This document shows, in pieces, positions 49,330-61,556 of a stretch of 64,000 bases of DNA. The notes under the pieces are model-generated. The model made no database searches. It was not told the DNA's origin and worked only from the letters and a program-made list of their open reading frames with translations. Numbering within the stretch: the first letter of the stretch is position 1; each line of letters starts with the position of its first letter. This DNA is from Nymphaea colorata (lineage: Eukaryota; Streptophyta; Magnoliopsida; Nymphaeales; Nymphaeaceae), in NCBI RefSeq assembly GCF_008831285.2, contig NC_045146.1, positions 17,477,149 to 17,541,148 of the forward strand, in the 5' to 3' direction. Both the position numbers and the translations under genes were made by a program.

Positions 49330-52300
49330 TCAAGAATCTGCATCCAATGAAGACTCACTGGCCGGTTCTGGGTCCGATTTGTCTACCATTTTCTCTAAAG
49401 AACCCATGTCTCCAGCTTCTGAGAATGTGTGGATCCGAAGATTGTCTGCATCATCACTGTGCAGGATGTACATATAAAGGAATTAAATGCACGAACAATA
49501 TACTGCAAACACAGAAACCAAGTGCAACATGATGCAAGGAATATGCTGAATTGATAACAGTAACACTGACTTACTCTGTAACCCCGAATATTTCTTTGAC
49601 AGTTAGAGAGCTATCTTTGGAGCAGAACTCTTGGAGCTAACAACAAGTGAAAATTCAGATATAAATAAGAAAGCTCGAGCAATAAATGCAGTATGTATGC
49701 ACCAAACAGTAATTAAAGATTAAAGCTGTTTGAATTAAAAAAGAAAGAAAAAGAAATTGCAAAGCAAGCTTGTTAGATCCGATCAATGTGTCTAACTCCA
49801 GGCTTGTGCAAGACACTTTTTATGATTTAATGTCTCACAACTTCCAAAAGAAACAGGTTTCAGAGTATGCAACATGAAAGTCATAAAGAAGGAAAAGAAA
49901 CAACTCACAGTACCTCGGACAGATAAAATATCTTGCCAAAAAGGGCTTGTACAGCCAGTTTCCTTTTAAAACCCTTCTCGGTGAACCCCGAAATATCCAT
50001 GACAACAGGACCTGAGATACATGTAGTTAGTCTAAAATGTCCATCAACAAAACACAACCAAGTATATAATAGGACAAGTTGCATTCAGTTCCTTATTTAC
50101 CAGGTATAGGGGGACAAGCACACTGCAAAGTAGTCCCCTTAATCATCTAGCTTTTACACAATCAATACCAAGTAACCGTTACTTTCCTGAAACAAGCCTG
50201 CTTCTTTCCTGTGGAACTTCTCTCTATTTCTCATTCAAGTTAAGGTAAAGCCCTAAAGGTCGATCCCCCCAGTAAACAATATGATCGCAGTCATCCAGCT
50301 ATCAAAGTGCAACCTGTTTTTCATCTATATTCTATGAAACAAGCTTTAGGTTGGACTTGTTTCAGGCACAGACACTAAAACTTGAGAGAGTTCTCACTAT
50401 TCAGAGCCAAAACCAGAATCAATATCTAATTAGATAAACAAGACCAAGCAAAAGCAGAAACAAAAAGTGCAAGACTGAAACTTATTAATTAGATCATCCC
50501 CATAGTCCAGGCATAGACTATGAAACCAAAGTTATAACTATTAGCACCAACTTATTACTGAAAATGTACCCCCTTGATTTTTTGTGTGTGTTTGTGTGTT
50601 ATATGTGCATGGCATGAGAGAGAGAGAGACATGCATATGGAAGGTAAAGTCCTAAGCGTCAAAGTTATTTCTACATATACATATGTATGTACTATGTATG
50701 TATAGTAGTATGAATCTGTTTCTGTAGACCTAGATATTTTGCATCTTACACTACACACACAAGTACTTGGCATAACCAGATACTATACAGACATTACACA
50801 TGTATATATTACTTTACTTTTTCCTCTTTCCTTTTTTTGTTTTTGGTATTTGCATCTGTTTCTCTATCTTTTCTTTTCTGGGTCATTTTTCTGTACAAAT
50901 CAGTTTGACGAAAAGACCCATGGACTAGACAATCGCAACGCTGGGTCTCTTTGGGACCCCTTGTTTATAAAGGGGGTATCTCCTCTCATCCATTTCATGC
51001 TTCTACCTGTGCAGTAATCAAATAAATTTGGTTGTTCTATTGTGTCTTTGTGTGCTTCGAGCACATTCATGGTTCACAAGTTTCTTTTTTGAAACTTTGA
51101 GCACCTTATTGAAAGGTTCTTTGAGAACTTAAGATTTCTCTACTTTTTTTTCTGAAGAAGTTACTTCCTTCCACAGTACCAATCACTTATTTTGAATCCA
51201 ACATTACTTGCTAAAGGTTGAAGGTCATCATGTGAAACCAACCTTTCATGTGTTTCCTCTCCCAGGAATTCTTGGTTACTGTAGAATCCCAATCCTTCCT
51301 TGCAAAGAGGTCACAACGCTATCCCTTTTCTCAAGCTAACAGTCTTAACTGTGCTACATGGGTCTCAACTATTGAGATACTATATGTAAGGTTGAGACAT
51401 TAAGGGGTGTTTGATTACCTAAGGTTTAGGCCCATGGATCTCCTCTGGCATGCTTTTGCTAATATGTCAAAAAATTCACACTAAAATCCATGGTTTATCA
51501 AATTAAGATCTTAGATCAGACCTAAGATCCTCACTTGAGATCCTAATTCTAGTTTTTACACTTGCAAAAAGTCTGATCTAAGATTGTGGGGGAGAATTTG
51601 CTTTTAAATCCATGGATCTCTTGAAAAACTTAGATTGGAGTACATCGAAGGTAATCATATGCTTCCTTAGGCTCTCCTTGATCATCTCATAAAGAACCTC
51701 AACTAATCTTCGTACAGGTGGTTGAAGACAAAGCGAAGGAGCATGAAAGCAGTGAGAGCAACAAAGGTAATTTGTGGAGTATATAGGGATGGGGGTGGGT
51801 GGAAAAAAGGCACCACAAAGTGACCATGTAGTTACACAATAGGACAACAAATGCAATTAAAAATTCAAGTTAGCAAACGGACTTGGAGTCTTGGACTTAC
51901 TTGAAGGAAACGTACACACTCTAAGACATTTTTCATAAGTGTGACTTCCAAAAGACGACAGCAAACATGAACAATTACAAGAAAAATCTATACATACTAT
52001 CACATGCCTTCCCAATAATGGAATGAATATCTCTTCTAAAGCTCAAGTAAGAGTGTTTTGTTGAACTGTTTCGCAAGAATAACCATGATGAGTACTTAAA
52101 CTTCCCCTTGGGCTTAGGCTGGGCCTTAGTCATGTTAAGTCTTAAGTGAACATTTTCACAAAACTGATGTCCCGAACACCATAACAAGATTGTTTAGCGG
52201 CAGTATTGGCATGTCACTGTAAAATATGCTTTCTTGCTTAGTGATTCAATAGGAATCTCACTTTTCACTTTCAGAGAAAGAGAAAATCATCTTTCCTACT

Positions 52301-55300
52301 TTGTTCTTCTTTCAGTGGCAACAGGAAGTTGTATCAGGAACCAATAAAGGATGTAGTTTGGGAGCTGCACGTTATGAGAAACATACAACTTTCAGTGAGG
52401 AGGTTCAAATCGTGGACATTGCAGTGAGGAGCGCACCTCCATGAGAAAGACCGTGGAGGCAACATTAATGTCCAAAAACATAGCAGCAGAAAAAGGAGAT
52501 AGATGAAGGTTGTAGCTGATCTTGTGAAGGACAATATACAAGCCAGCCAGCCAGCTGGATTGACACAGAGAGAGAGAGAGAGCGAGGTTTGAGAATGACA
52601 CAGCACAAGGGTGAGGGATGGACCTTGCATACCCACCATGATGAGCGGGGAGGTGCTTTCAGAAGTTTTAAGCTCTACTCTTTCCATTTTTCTTTGAAAC
52701 CTAGTCGATTATGTGGTTTCCTTTTATCTGGTTTTTGCAAAAAGATGCAATTTTTATTTTTCTGGGTTTTTATCCAGACAGCAGAAAGTTAAAAATCAGG
52801 TTTCTTTTGCTCTAAGAACCAGCTTTTTCAGGATATCTTTGCTAACTAAACAGAACCTAAATCTTAGTATACAAAAGAAAAATTCTGCCTCCCTCCAGTA
52901 GAGCAAACTTCAACTTAACATCCATGTCACAGTTAGAGGAGTATGAACACATTAATTCAAGGGAAGGAGCATATGATTGAGCATATATAATGCTTTCAAA
53001 CTTTTGCCAAGCAAAAGAACCTGATGTGCACTACTCCTACTTCAATTTAGATTCAACCATTATGTGAAGCTCTACCCAGCTTTCGAGCTCCAACAGTCTA
53101 GGTGAAAAGAGATGCTACAGATCCTTAGAGACAATAAAACTGAGCTTCTATAAAATCAAGAATCTCATGTACTGAATTAAGCCATTAAAAATTTATAATA
53201 ATATGTAGTAGCACATTATTTTAAAATATTAGGTGGCATTTGTCCATATTGAAAAGTTGAGAATGTTGTTTACTATCACTAAATTAGGTGCTCAGTTGAA
53301 AATGTTCCTGAAAGCAAAAAGACAGAATCTCATGAAAAAAATAAAGAACAGCAACTGCCCTTACCTTTTTCCCGCACAATTCTTCTTGAGATCTCATTCA
53401 AGACTTCTGCTACCTGTGCATCCTCCAGCATTGACACTTGCCTTAAATGAATAAGATCTAAGATGACCTCTGGATTAAATGGCTTCTCATTCAGTGCATA
53501 TCGTAAGTATTTACGCAGAACTTCCTCCATGCTAAATCCTGTCTGATTGCATAAAGAAAATAAATAAAGCTCCAATAAGGACTTCCTAATGTCCTCATAC
53601 AGCAAATGAAATTTAGAATACTTTACTGACATGATCTGAAGTCAATCATGAAATGCAAATTTTAGCAACATAACTCAATTAATATTCCAAAAAAGTTTAA
53701 GCATATTATGCCTTGTTCAAATTATAAACCAAAGGTAGTAGTAACAAATAAGGTCCAATCAATTCGCAGTAACCATATACCGTTAAGAAGTGTCGGAAGT
53801 GCAATTCCTCAGAGCCACAATAAGTTTTTACCCTCCACATTCCAATCATCATCTTAACCCCACTTGAGACCTATCTTTTACGTGTATGAAAAGCCTGGGA
53901 TGAGAAAAGCGGCTTAAAAAAGGGATGACAGAGAAGGGATGCACTTATACAACTAAATTTTCCCAAGCATGGTATGTTTTTCCCACATGCAACAAGCCTG
54001 TAGTGCTAACAAATAGGCTCGAGCCAATTATGAGCCATCAAGAAGTGAAGTATTAGAAGGAAAAGGTGTCTGTATACTTGAACAAAACTAAAAGCAAGAT
54101 TCATTTTAACTACATAATAGCTATGGAATAAGATGGAGGACACAAGATGCCATCAATTTTATTAATGATTTATTAAAACTAGCAATTACAGAAATTATAA
54201 CATGTAGACTAACTTCAGAATTTCTCCAAGTTGGATAATGGAAAGTCTCTAGCCATGAAGATGGCCCATGAGTTGTGTTGAAGGTCTTATTATGTCTATG
54301 GCATCAATATTACAAGTAGAAGTTTACATTCACAAAACTACGAAGTTCATGTTGTAAGGTCCTCCTACCTTATGACCTTGAAGTTCACACTGTGAGGTCC
54401 TCCAACCTTACGACCTTCCTTCGTGAACATCCTCGATCAAACAACCAATGGAGCAGAAAGAAACATTACATGTCCAAAATTTGAGAGATGGATGGAGGAT
54501 CAAGGAAATACACAGGTAGGTTATAGGTAGCCGCTAGGCTGCAGTTGACATTTTACAGCTGAAACCTTGCAGTTAACTTTTTAGGAATTGAATCCAGTCC
54601 TTCCACCAGACTTATTTTAGGAGTTCTATGTCTTGTTCTTTTTTCTTTTCTGCACTCTATGTTAATTGTTAAGTCATTTCTGGTCATAATTATCCTTAGA
54701 CCAACTCTTTTTGTTATCGATTATATATGTAACTCAAATGCCCAAAAAATTAATTATTTTCGTGACCAGTAGCACATCTTTTTTATTGTACAGCAGCAGC
54801 CTTTTGATTAGATATAGGTGGAAGATTACCTATTGCTAAATGATAACTATTTAACTTTAGACAAGTTCTTGTAATTAAAATTGCAATAAAGGAGTCGATT
54901 CATGTCTCAATTTGTATTCAAGAAAAAAAAATCCCTCTTCTAATGTGATCATTTTGACATGTAGCATTAGCAACGAAATTAGACATTGCACCCCATTCAA
55001 CATTTCTGTGGAGAACAAGAGACAAAGAATAACCATGTCTACACCGGCATGAATAAAGCCATGAGAAGGAAAAGTAAAATGCTTAAACAATCTGAGATCA
55101 TAAGTGCCATGTGTACAGCCTACCCATGCTACGAGCCTACGACACATGTAAAACTGAAACAAAATGTCAGGTCAAGACTTGAATTGTCATCCTTTCTTCA
55201 GTCAGTAGTCACCAATCAAGGCATGAAAACGATTCTAACCAGCCATTATCGACTCTTGATGGACTTATTCCTCAGACCCATCTGCCTCAGAAGACCAACT

Positions 55301-57028
55301 CAAGAGCCTCATCTAGGAAGCACATTATCTACGTCCTACTTCAGCAGAAACTAAGAGGTATTTCCATAATCTAGGTAAAATAAATAAGCAGCCCCAGGAT
55401 CATAGCTTTAGCACTTTTGCCACAGTATGAATGTAAATTGAAAACCATTATAACTACTGCATGGTGATAACAGGTATAATAATCACACAAGTTTCTAGTA
55501 TTGTGTGCTGACATAAAACTCTGAACAAGGGCCATGTCCAACGATGGTTACTATGACTATCATGTGGACAGCTCATCAATAAAATGACACACGGTAAGAA
55601 AATAGCTGTTTAGATCACTTTCCCTCCCTTTCCTCCTTTATCTTCTTTGTAATCCACCAGCCAAATAAAACGAAGTTCTAGAAAAATACACAGAATAGAA
55701 TATACCTATATAAGATCCACGGAATGAATTCTATCATCTATCAATATACAAACATCATACTCTCAGAAGGCTACTAAAACGCCGATGAATTAGATCCTTA
55801 ACAAGAATAACATAGGCCTACCTTCTTCATCAAGTCCTGTAGAGCAGAATGTTGTAGTGTATCCCTTCCCTTTTCAAAGTACTCATCAATAGATCTGCAT
55901 AGCATCGCATTCTTGTTGACCTGAAAAGTAAGACATCTGCAAGCCATAAGTATGCATGATTCAGAATAAAATCTTTCCGATATCCAACCTTATGTGATTC
56001 TACAAGACTACGACAACGAAGTTGATGTTTTTGAAGTCAAGCTTACATCAATTCGAATATCAAAGAATTTAGGAGTTCGAATCAGAATCAGGTCGTGACT
56101 TGTGATGGAAGTGGAACAACTCAATCTCGACCACGAGAAATTTAGGTAGTACCAAGCACGCGTAAAACCAATGAAGAAACCGAATAAGTGAAAATACGAT
56201 ACCAGCGGTCACTTCTTAGAATTCACAAGTTTAATGTCATAAGAATCGAAGATCAGATTATCAGTCCACATCCTTCGGCCCTTAGCATATCTCTTCAGTG
56301 CAGCTCAAATTATTTAATATTTTTCACAAATTTCTCCAAACTAATCAATGCGCCAGCTTTGTCAAAATACAACCACATCACCCAACATCAAGAACGATAT
56401 CCGAAGAAGGAATAGAAAACGAAAAGGAAACGGAAAACTGATCGTTTAGCAATGCAAAGCACTAGGCGTGCTAATGTCTTGTTTGTCAAGAAGGGGCAAA
56501 AGGACTCACAAGCTTACGTTTCTGCGCCTTCGGAGAGGTAAATTTCTTTACGGTCTTGACAACAGCGATAGCAAGGGAGATGCTGACGTAGGCCAAGGGC
56601 AGAGCTAGCAGCCACGGGAGTGAGCTCTTCCCGACTCTTGGTCCCGGAATCGCCTGAGTGACCGATCCTGTGAACTCCACAAGGTCTGCTGCTTTCTCTT
56701 CTATCCACGGAAGGTCCTCCTCCACTACTTCCTCTTCCTCCTCCTGCTGTTCAGCAGCGGTCTTCTTTTCCTTAGGCTGCGTTTTACCGTCGTCGGAAGC
56801 AGTAACTTTGACTTCTTCAGCCTTCCGACTGGCCCTCGTAACCAAATATGAATGAGAACGGAAATGGGGATGGAAATGGAAAGGGGGAAGCACCGGCCTC
56901 TTAGTTGATGGTGGGCACAGAGGAAACGATGTTCTGGTGGAATGGGGAGCCTGTCCCCTCGGAACTGCTGCTGTAGATGGTGAATGAAAGGTGGTAGCCC
57001 ATAGACCAAGCTGTGAAGCAGCAGCCAT
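49330..57028 (-). CDS. Plastid-targeted conserved plant protein of unknown function
   Basis: Six exons: 57028-56510, 55920-55822, 53542-53365, 50011-49914, 49636-49575, 49456-49330. Phases are consistent and all introns GT-AG, giving 360 residues. Residues 1-65 look like a chloroplast transit peptide (rich in Ala, Ser, Pro, His, few acids). An acidic linker (EEEEEVVEEDLPW) follows, then one membrane helix (LPWLLALPLAYVSISLAIAV, about 142-161) and a basic stretch. The soluble C-terminal part is alpha-helical (MEEVLRKYLRYALNEKPFN, SRRIVREKGPVVMDISGF, LRIHTFSEAGDMGSLEKMV) and resembles plant proteins of armadillo-like helical fold. Thylakoid or envelope membrane attachment is inferred. Introns 2 (2.3 kb) and 3 (3.4 kb) account for most of the length. 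I do not recognise a named gene. Confidence 0.85.
50012..53364 (-). other. Large intron 3 of the plastid-protein gene
   Basis: AT-rich, with scattered short tracts ((GA)n near 50620 and 52568). No coding exon or bounded transposon could be recognised. Confidence 0.6.
53543..55821 (-). other. Large intron 2 of the plastid-protein gene
   Basis: AT-rich, without a recognisable exon. A short imperfect duplication of GTAAGGTCCTCCTACCTTATG / GTGAGGTCCTCCAACCTTACG-like sequence lies at about 54354-54412. Confidence 0.55.
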
Positions 57029-59000
57029 GAGATGGATGAGATGGCGTCTGAATTGCTTCTAACAGTCACAGAAGAGAAAAAGGAGAATGTCCTGCGTCGC
57101 CTTCGTTGAATTTACTTCAAGCTCCGTCTGGTTGGCATATGGAGTCGTTTGGTGCAGACGCATTACCCCAAATTCTCCAATCTTCTTCCCCTCCCCCTCC
57201 TCCCACTGACGAGTGACGAGGTGCAGTGCAGCCGCTGTTCCTCGGATGACGATGTCTTGAAAGAAGATGGAATTGCAGCTCACAGGGCAACGGACCCGAT
57301 CAGAATCGGATCGAACCTAACAAGATTATATCTATATCTGGATTCTGGCACCAATTTATCCAATTACCCCTTCTCCTACCTAAATAATATGAAGAAGAAA
57401 GAGAGGTAGTTGAACTCTAAGTCAGGTGCTTGTTCTGCGTTTACCCCAATAAAAGAACATGAAACTGCAAATTCTTTATGAGAACTTGCAAATCAGATCT
57501 TCTTATACGTTGCTCAGTTTCTTTCGAGTTCTTGTAATCTTGTGCGCCTGATACTTTCCTTGCTATTTTTACTAGGTCAGCCCACTTGCTAGCAAAAACT
57601 AGCTTTGCAAAAGCTCGAAAACTCTTCGGCCATGTCGAAGAAATATTTTTCTCCAACACGCTTTTTCCATGAAACGATACACTTGAGACGTTCACGGATC
57701 GACAAAGCATCTATCACACGCAACGCCATCACGTCCGTCCGCTATGACTTTGGCTCACTAGTTAAAAGTTTATAATGAACTTCCGTAGTCGATGGCCTTA
57801 TCTGGTTAGTGTTGTAATCATCCAACACCTGTTGAGTAAAATATTGGGGTAACAATTACATGAAATAACACCATGCCTGCCATTACTTTTATTTGTCAAT
57901 TCATTTTTATAGATTGTAGAAAAAATACAAATGGCCGTCTAACTTTCAGGTAAATAACAAACCATTACTCAACTTTGAAAGATTAACGTTTGAGAGGGAT
58001 TTTCGAAGAAAAGCCTCTTGATTGTTAAAATTGAAGAATAATTTATACAATTACCTCTCTTAATCAATTTCTTTTTTTCAAAAGAAGGAAAAAAGACATA
58101 AAGGAAATAACTTTGCTTAAAGGGAGTATTTCTGTACATTTCTAATGCGATTTAACTTTTCTATCTAAAGACAAATCCTCTGATAACTTCTCTTACTAGT
58201 TGAGCACCTATTTATTGATCTTTACAAATTGAATAGTAATTAGTTATTTATGTAGTTTTTTCCAAATGGGCTTATTTTAAAAAGCCATAATCACATGCCC
58301 TCTCACTAAGGCTTGGTGTAAGAAAGGAGCTTAAGACTCAAAAGCCACCAATTCATGTTCTTTAATGAAGGAAATCAATTCAATAGCCAAAACTTTTTCC
58401 TAGTAGACCAATTACCGCAGCTATGACGTATGTTTGATATATTAGGAGCTAAGGCAGTACATATTGTCCATAAAGCAATGCAACAAAATATAACGGAGCA
58501 AATCATGGCAACTTAAACCCATAGCAACCCACCAACCCATAGCAATTCATCAAAGTGCCATGAATGAGTATGTCAAACACCACCATATGATCAAATTTAA
58601 GAAAGACCTTCTATTTTGGCTTCGCAAGGAACAGTTTAGTAAAACATACTAACGTTATCTTCTCTCGCACAACAAGAATCAACAAACTGGTAGCTGTACT
58701 TCTTGCCCAAAGAATCCAGAGAAGTCTCCACAGCATCATGAAATATTTACAATTGAATGGATTAGAAGTTAAAAATAAAAAGTTTTCACCCCCCCCAGTC
58801 TTGGGCTGGAAGAGAAAGGACATTGTTAGTCTAATTCCAGGATTTCCATTTAGATGATAAGGCCTGTTTAGAATGTTTTCAACATAATATATACACCAAA
58901 TGGATTGAATCCTCTTAAGAGGAAGAGAAGAGAAGAGAAACGGAGGCAAGGGGATATTCTGCAGGAGCTGTCAGCAAGATAATCATAACAGATCGCATGA
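57029..59000. other. Intergenic region between the plastid-protein and DUF639 genes
   Basis: Includes the 5' flank of the plastid-protein gene and the 3' flank of the DUF639 gene. AT-rich; no supported gene or element. Confidence 0.55.
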
Positions 59001-60158
59001 TCACCTTCTCTTTTTGCTTTCATCAGGTTTAATAATCTGAACAGGAGCAGCAGGAATCCTTATCCACCACTCCTTGAGTCTTCGGAGAACCTTGTCACTA
59101 GTCTCCTTCCGCAGTGGCATCTCCCTAGTGAAGGGCTCCAGAAATAAACACATTATCAGATATTTCAGAGGCATGAATACAAGCACCACAGCCATGAATA
59201 TCAGGAATAGAGCAGCCGTGTTTGTAGCCTGCAAATTTAAAAGGGATATGCACACTATAAATAGAAAGTTCACCGCATGGCAGCAAGGATCATATGTAAT
59301 CATGCACCATGGACCCTAGTAAAACTTCTATCAGCAAAGAGGCTTTCCCCGAAAGCACCACTAATCATCAAGCTCCCCTCAGAAGGGCAGAATTTAAACA
59401 GTATCTTACGAAGATTCAAACCTGTGGAAATGCAGAGAATAAAAGAGCTCGAAGTTTGAGAAGGATAATGTTTGCTGCCTGAATATATGTTTCCAACTGA
59501 CCCATGACTTCTTGCAAAACTAAAAGCTGCTCCACAGGATTACGATTTGGTGGTTGAATGACCTTCAAAACTTCCACTGGCTTTCCTTTGGCTTGGTGCT
59601 TATGCCATAGCATGAGAACTGCCAGGAATAAGAAAGAATAAGGCAATATGTATTTGAACCAATCCCTGTAAAAAATAAAAACTTTTATCAGAAAGCACTT
59701 GATTCCAGAGGCACCCGAACTGCAAATCATGAAACGAAAAGGCCTTTTGAAACTGCTAATATAGGCACAAATTGTTGGTGGTGGATACTCTACAAAACAT
59801 GCATTATTAGAATGGTTGACCAAGTCATTTAGGGACTTTAACAACAACAATCATAATCTCAAGAGAAGTACTGGCAGAAGTATAATTAAAATGAGCCTGC
59901 TTCCCCAAGAAAACTGGGAAAGCATCAGCAATCAGGGCACAATGAACCAAAAAATACAGAATTGAAGCACAAGCAAAAAATAACCTACGGAGGGAATGTA
60001 TTATGCTCTTAGAAACAAGCTTGTGAGAACAGAAAACTGATTCTAAATGTTAACACAAGAGAACAGTTGCACACCTGCACTCAACAAATAAGCTGCTGTC
60101 CAATAGCCGTCCATTCACCATTATCTTCATGAATGCCTTCATGGCATGGACTATTGGA
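59001..60158 (-). CDS. DUF639 family protein, C-terminal three exons (5' part outside or beyond insertion)
   Basis: Exons 60158-60075, 59665-59422 and 59228-59001 (stop TGA 59003-59001). The two last exons carry the diagnostic C-terminal part of plant DUF639 proteins: two membrane helices (YILPYSFLFLAVLMLW and FLIFMAVVLVFMPLKYLI), the conserved NPVEQLLVLQE, FTREMPLRKE and EWWIRIPAAPVQII, and a basic end. Phases join cleanly. Full-length family members have about 700-850 residues, so most of the protein is encoded upstream on the - strand. That is beyond the Copia element starting at 60835 and probably past the window end. Function unknown; a membrane protein. Confidence 0.8.
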
Positions 60159-60224
60159 CTCACACAAAGTGTACATATAGTCAGGAATCATGCTTCGCTC
60201 CCCCACACCCTGCCCCCAACCCCA

Positions 60225-60230
<6 letters not shown>

Positions 60231-60268
<38 letters not shown>
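60231..60268. repeat. (CT)n microsatellite in the DUF639 gene
   Basis: About 19 CT dinucleotides, about 70 bases upstream (on the - strand) of the exon starting at 60158. Confidence 0.95.
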
Positions 60269-60271
<3 letters not shown>

Positions 60272-60834
60272 ACACACACATGCGCATACGCCATTACACA
60301 GGCAAACAAAAAATGAAAACAGAGACCTTCATAGGAAAACCTCGAGAGAAACTCCATGACAAAGCAAGCCAGTATGATGCCCCACCAGATACTATATAGA
60401 GACAAACAAGGAAAAAGAAACACAGAAAATCCAAAGAGAAGAAGACTGAAGACTGTAATACAAGGTCCCATACAGGCAATCTGACAACAATGAAATAGCA
60501 TGTTGCTTTAGGTAGCAATAAGTGGATTTTGATTTTTCCTGCTACAGCAATGAAACTGTGTAAAGGCATGTAACCAGTAACACAGCAGTGAGTCATGCAT
60601 TATTGGAGTTCCTCAGACATTCATGGTCAAAAGTGTTTTGCATCTTTTATTAGGACATTGCCCCATTTATAGTTGTCCAAGAAAACATAGTACGTTCAGT
60701 TTTTTCCTCCACTACTCATATGTTTATTCCCTGCAACACAAGAATAACATTTTCTCCATGCATCCATAATTTTTATTTATCAGTAATGCATGCCCAATAA
60801 TTTATCTGGAAAAAAAAAAACTTGAAAAGGCTAT

Positions 60835-61120
60835 TGTTAGAATATGTTGCTGTGGGAACCGGATCCATTCCTGGACCCGGTTCTATGGGGCGCGGGTACC
60901 GAGGCGGGCTCGGTACCCTAGGCGGCTTCTCCTCTCTCCCTCTTTATATTGTCACTTGTGTTTAGTGTTGAATTAAGTGAAATATAATTTTCTCTCTCCT
61001 AGGGTTGCGGTGTGCCCCTAGGTCAGAGCCTCCCCGTGGTTTTTCACCTCTTTCTGAGGTTTTCCACGTAGATTGTGTGTTCGTTCTCCACTCTCTCTCT
61101 GTGTGGTTCGTGTTTCTACA
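60835..61120 (+). repeat. 5' LTR of the Copia element
   Basis: About 286 bases starting TGTTAGAATATG and ending TCTACA, so with the TG...CA ends of an LTR. It is placed directly before the primer-binding site. The boundary is set by these signals; the matching 3' LTR is not in the window. Confidence 0.8.
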
Positions 61121-61133
61121 TGGTATCAGAGCC
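61121..61133 (+). other. Copia tRNA-Met primer-binding site
   Basis: TGGTATCAGAGCC directly abuts the LTR end and is complementary to the 3' end of initiator tRNA-Met, the usual Copia primer. Confidence 0.9.
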
Positions 61134-61556
61134 AGCGGAGTTGGAGAAGCGTTTTTTCCAAGGATCGTCAAGTTTTTTCGTCGCCCGACGCCGTTGAAGT
61201 TCCGGCGCCGCTGCTGCCCGTGTGACGTCGCCCTGCTTTGCCGCCGCTGTCCTTTGTTCCGCCGCCGCCGTCCTCTGTTCCGGCGTCGCTGCTGCCCTTG
61301 TGACGTCGCCCTGCTCTGCCGCCGCCGTCCTCTGTTCCGCCGCCCTCTGTTACGCCTCCGCGGTCCTCCGTTCGTCCCGTTCTTTGTTTCTGCCACCGTG
61401 GGTGGCCTCTGTGTTGCGCCGTCGCCTGCTTTACGTTGCCTCTGCCTCATTCCAGCCGCCGTCGCCGCTGCCTCCTTCCCGACGCCGTTGCCTCCTTCCC
61501 GACGCCGTTGCCTCATTCCCGCTGCTGTGCCTCTTGTTGCTGTGTGCTAGTTTGTG

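Noticed and set aside
60181-60596. Hydrophobic - strand frame upstream of the DUF639 exons as a further membrane exon
   Set aside because: It contains a (CT)n-derived segment and I could not match it to the DUF639 family or find a phase-consistent splice pair.
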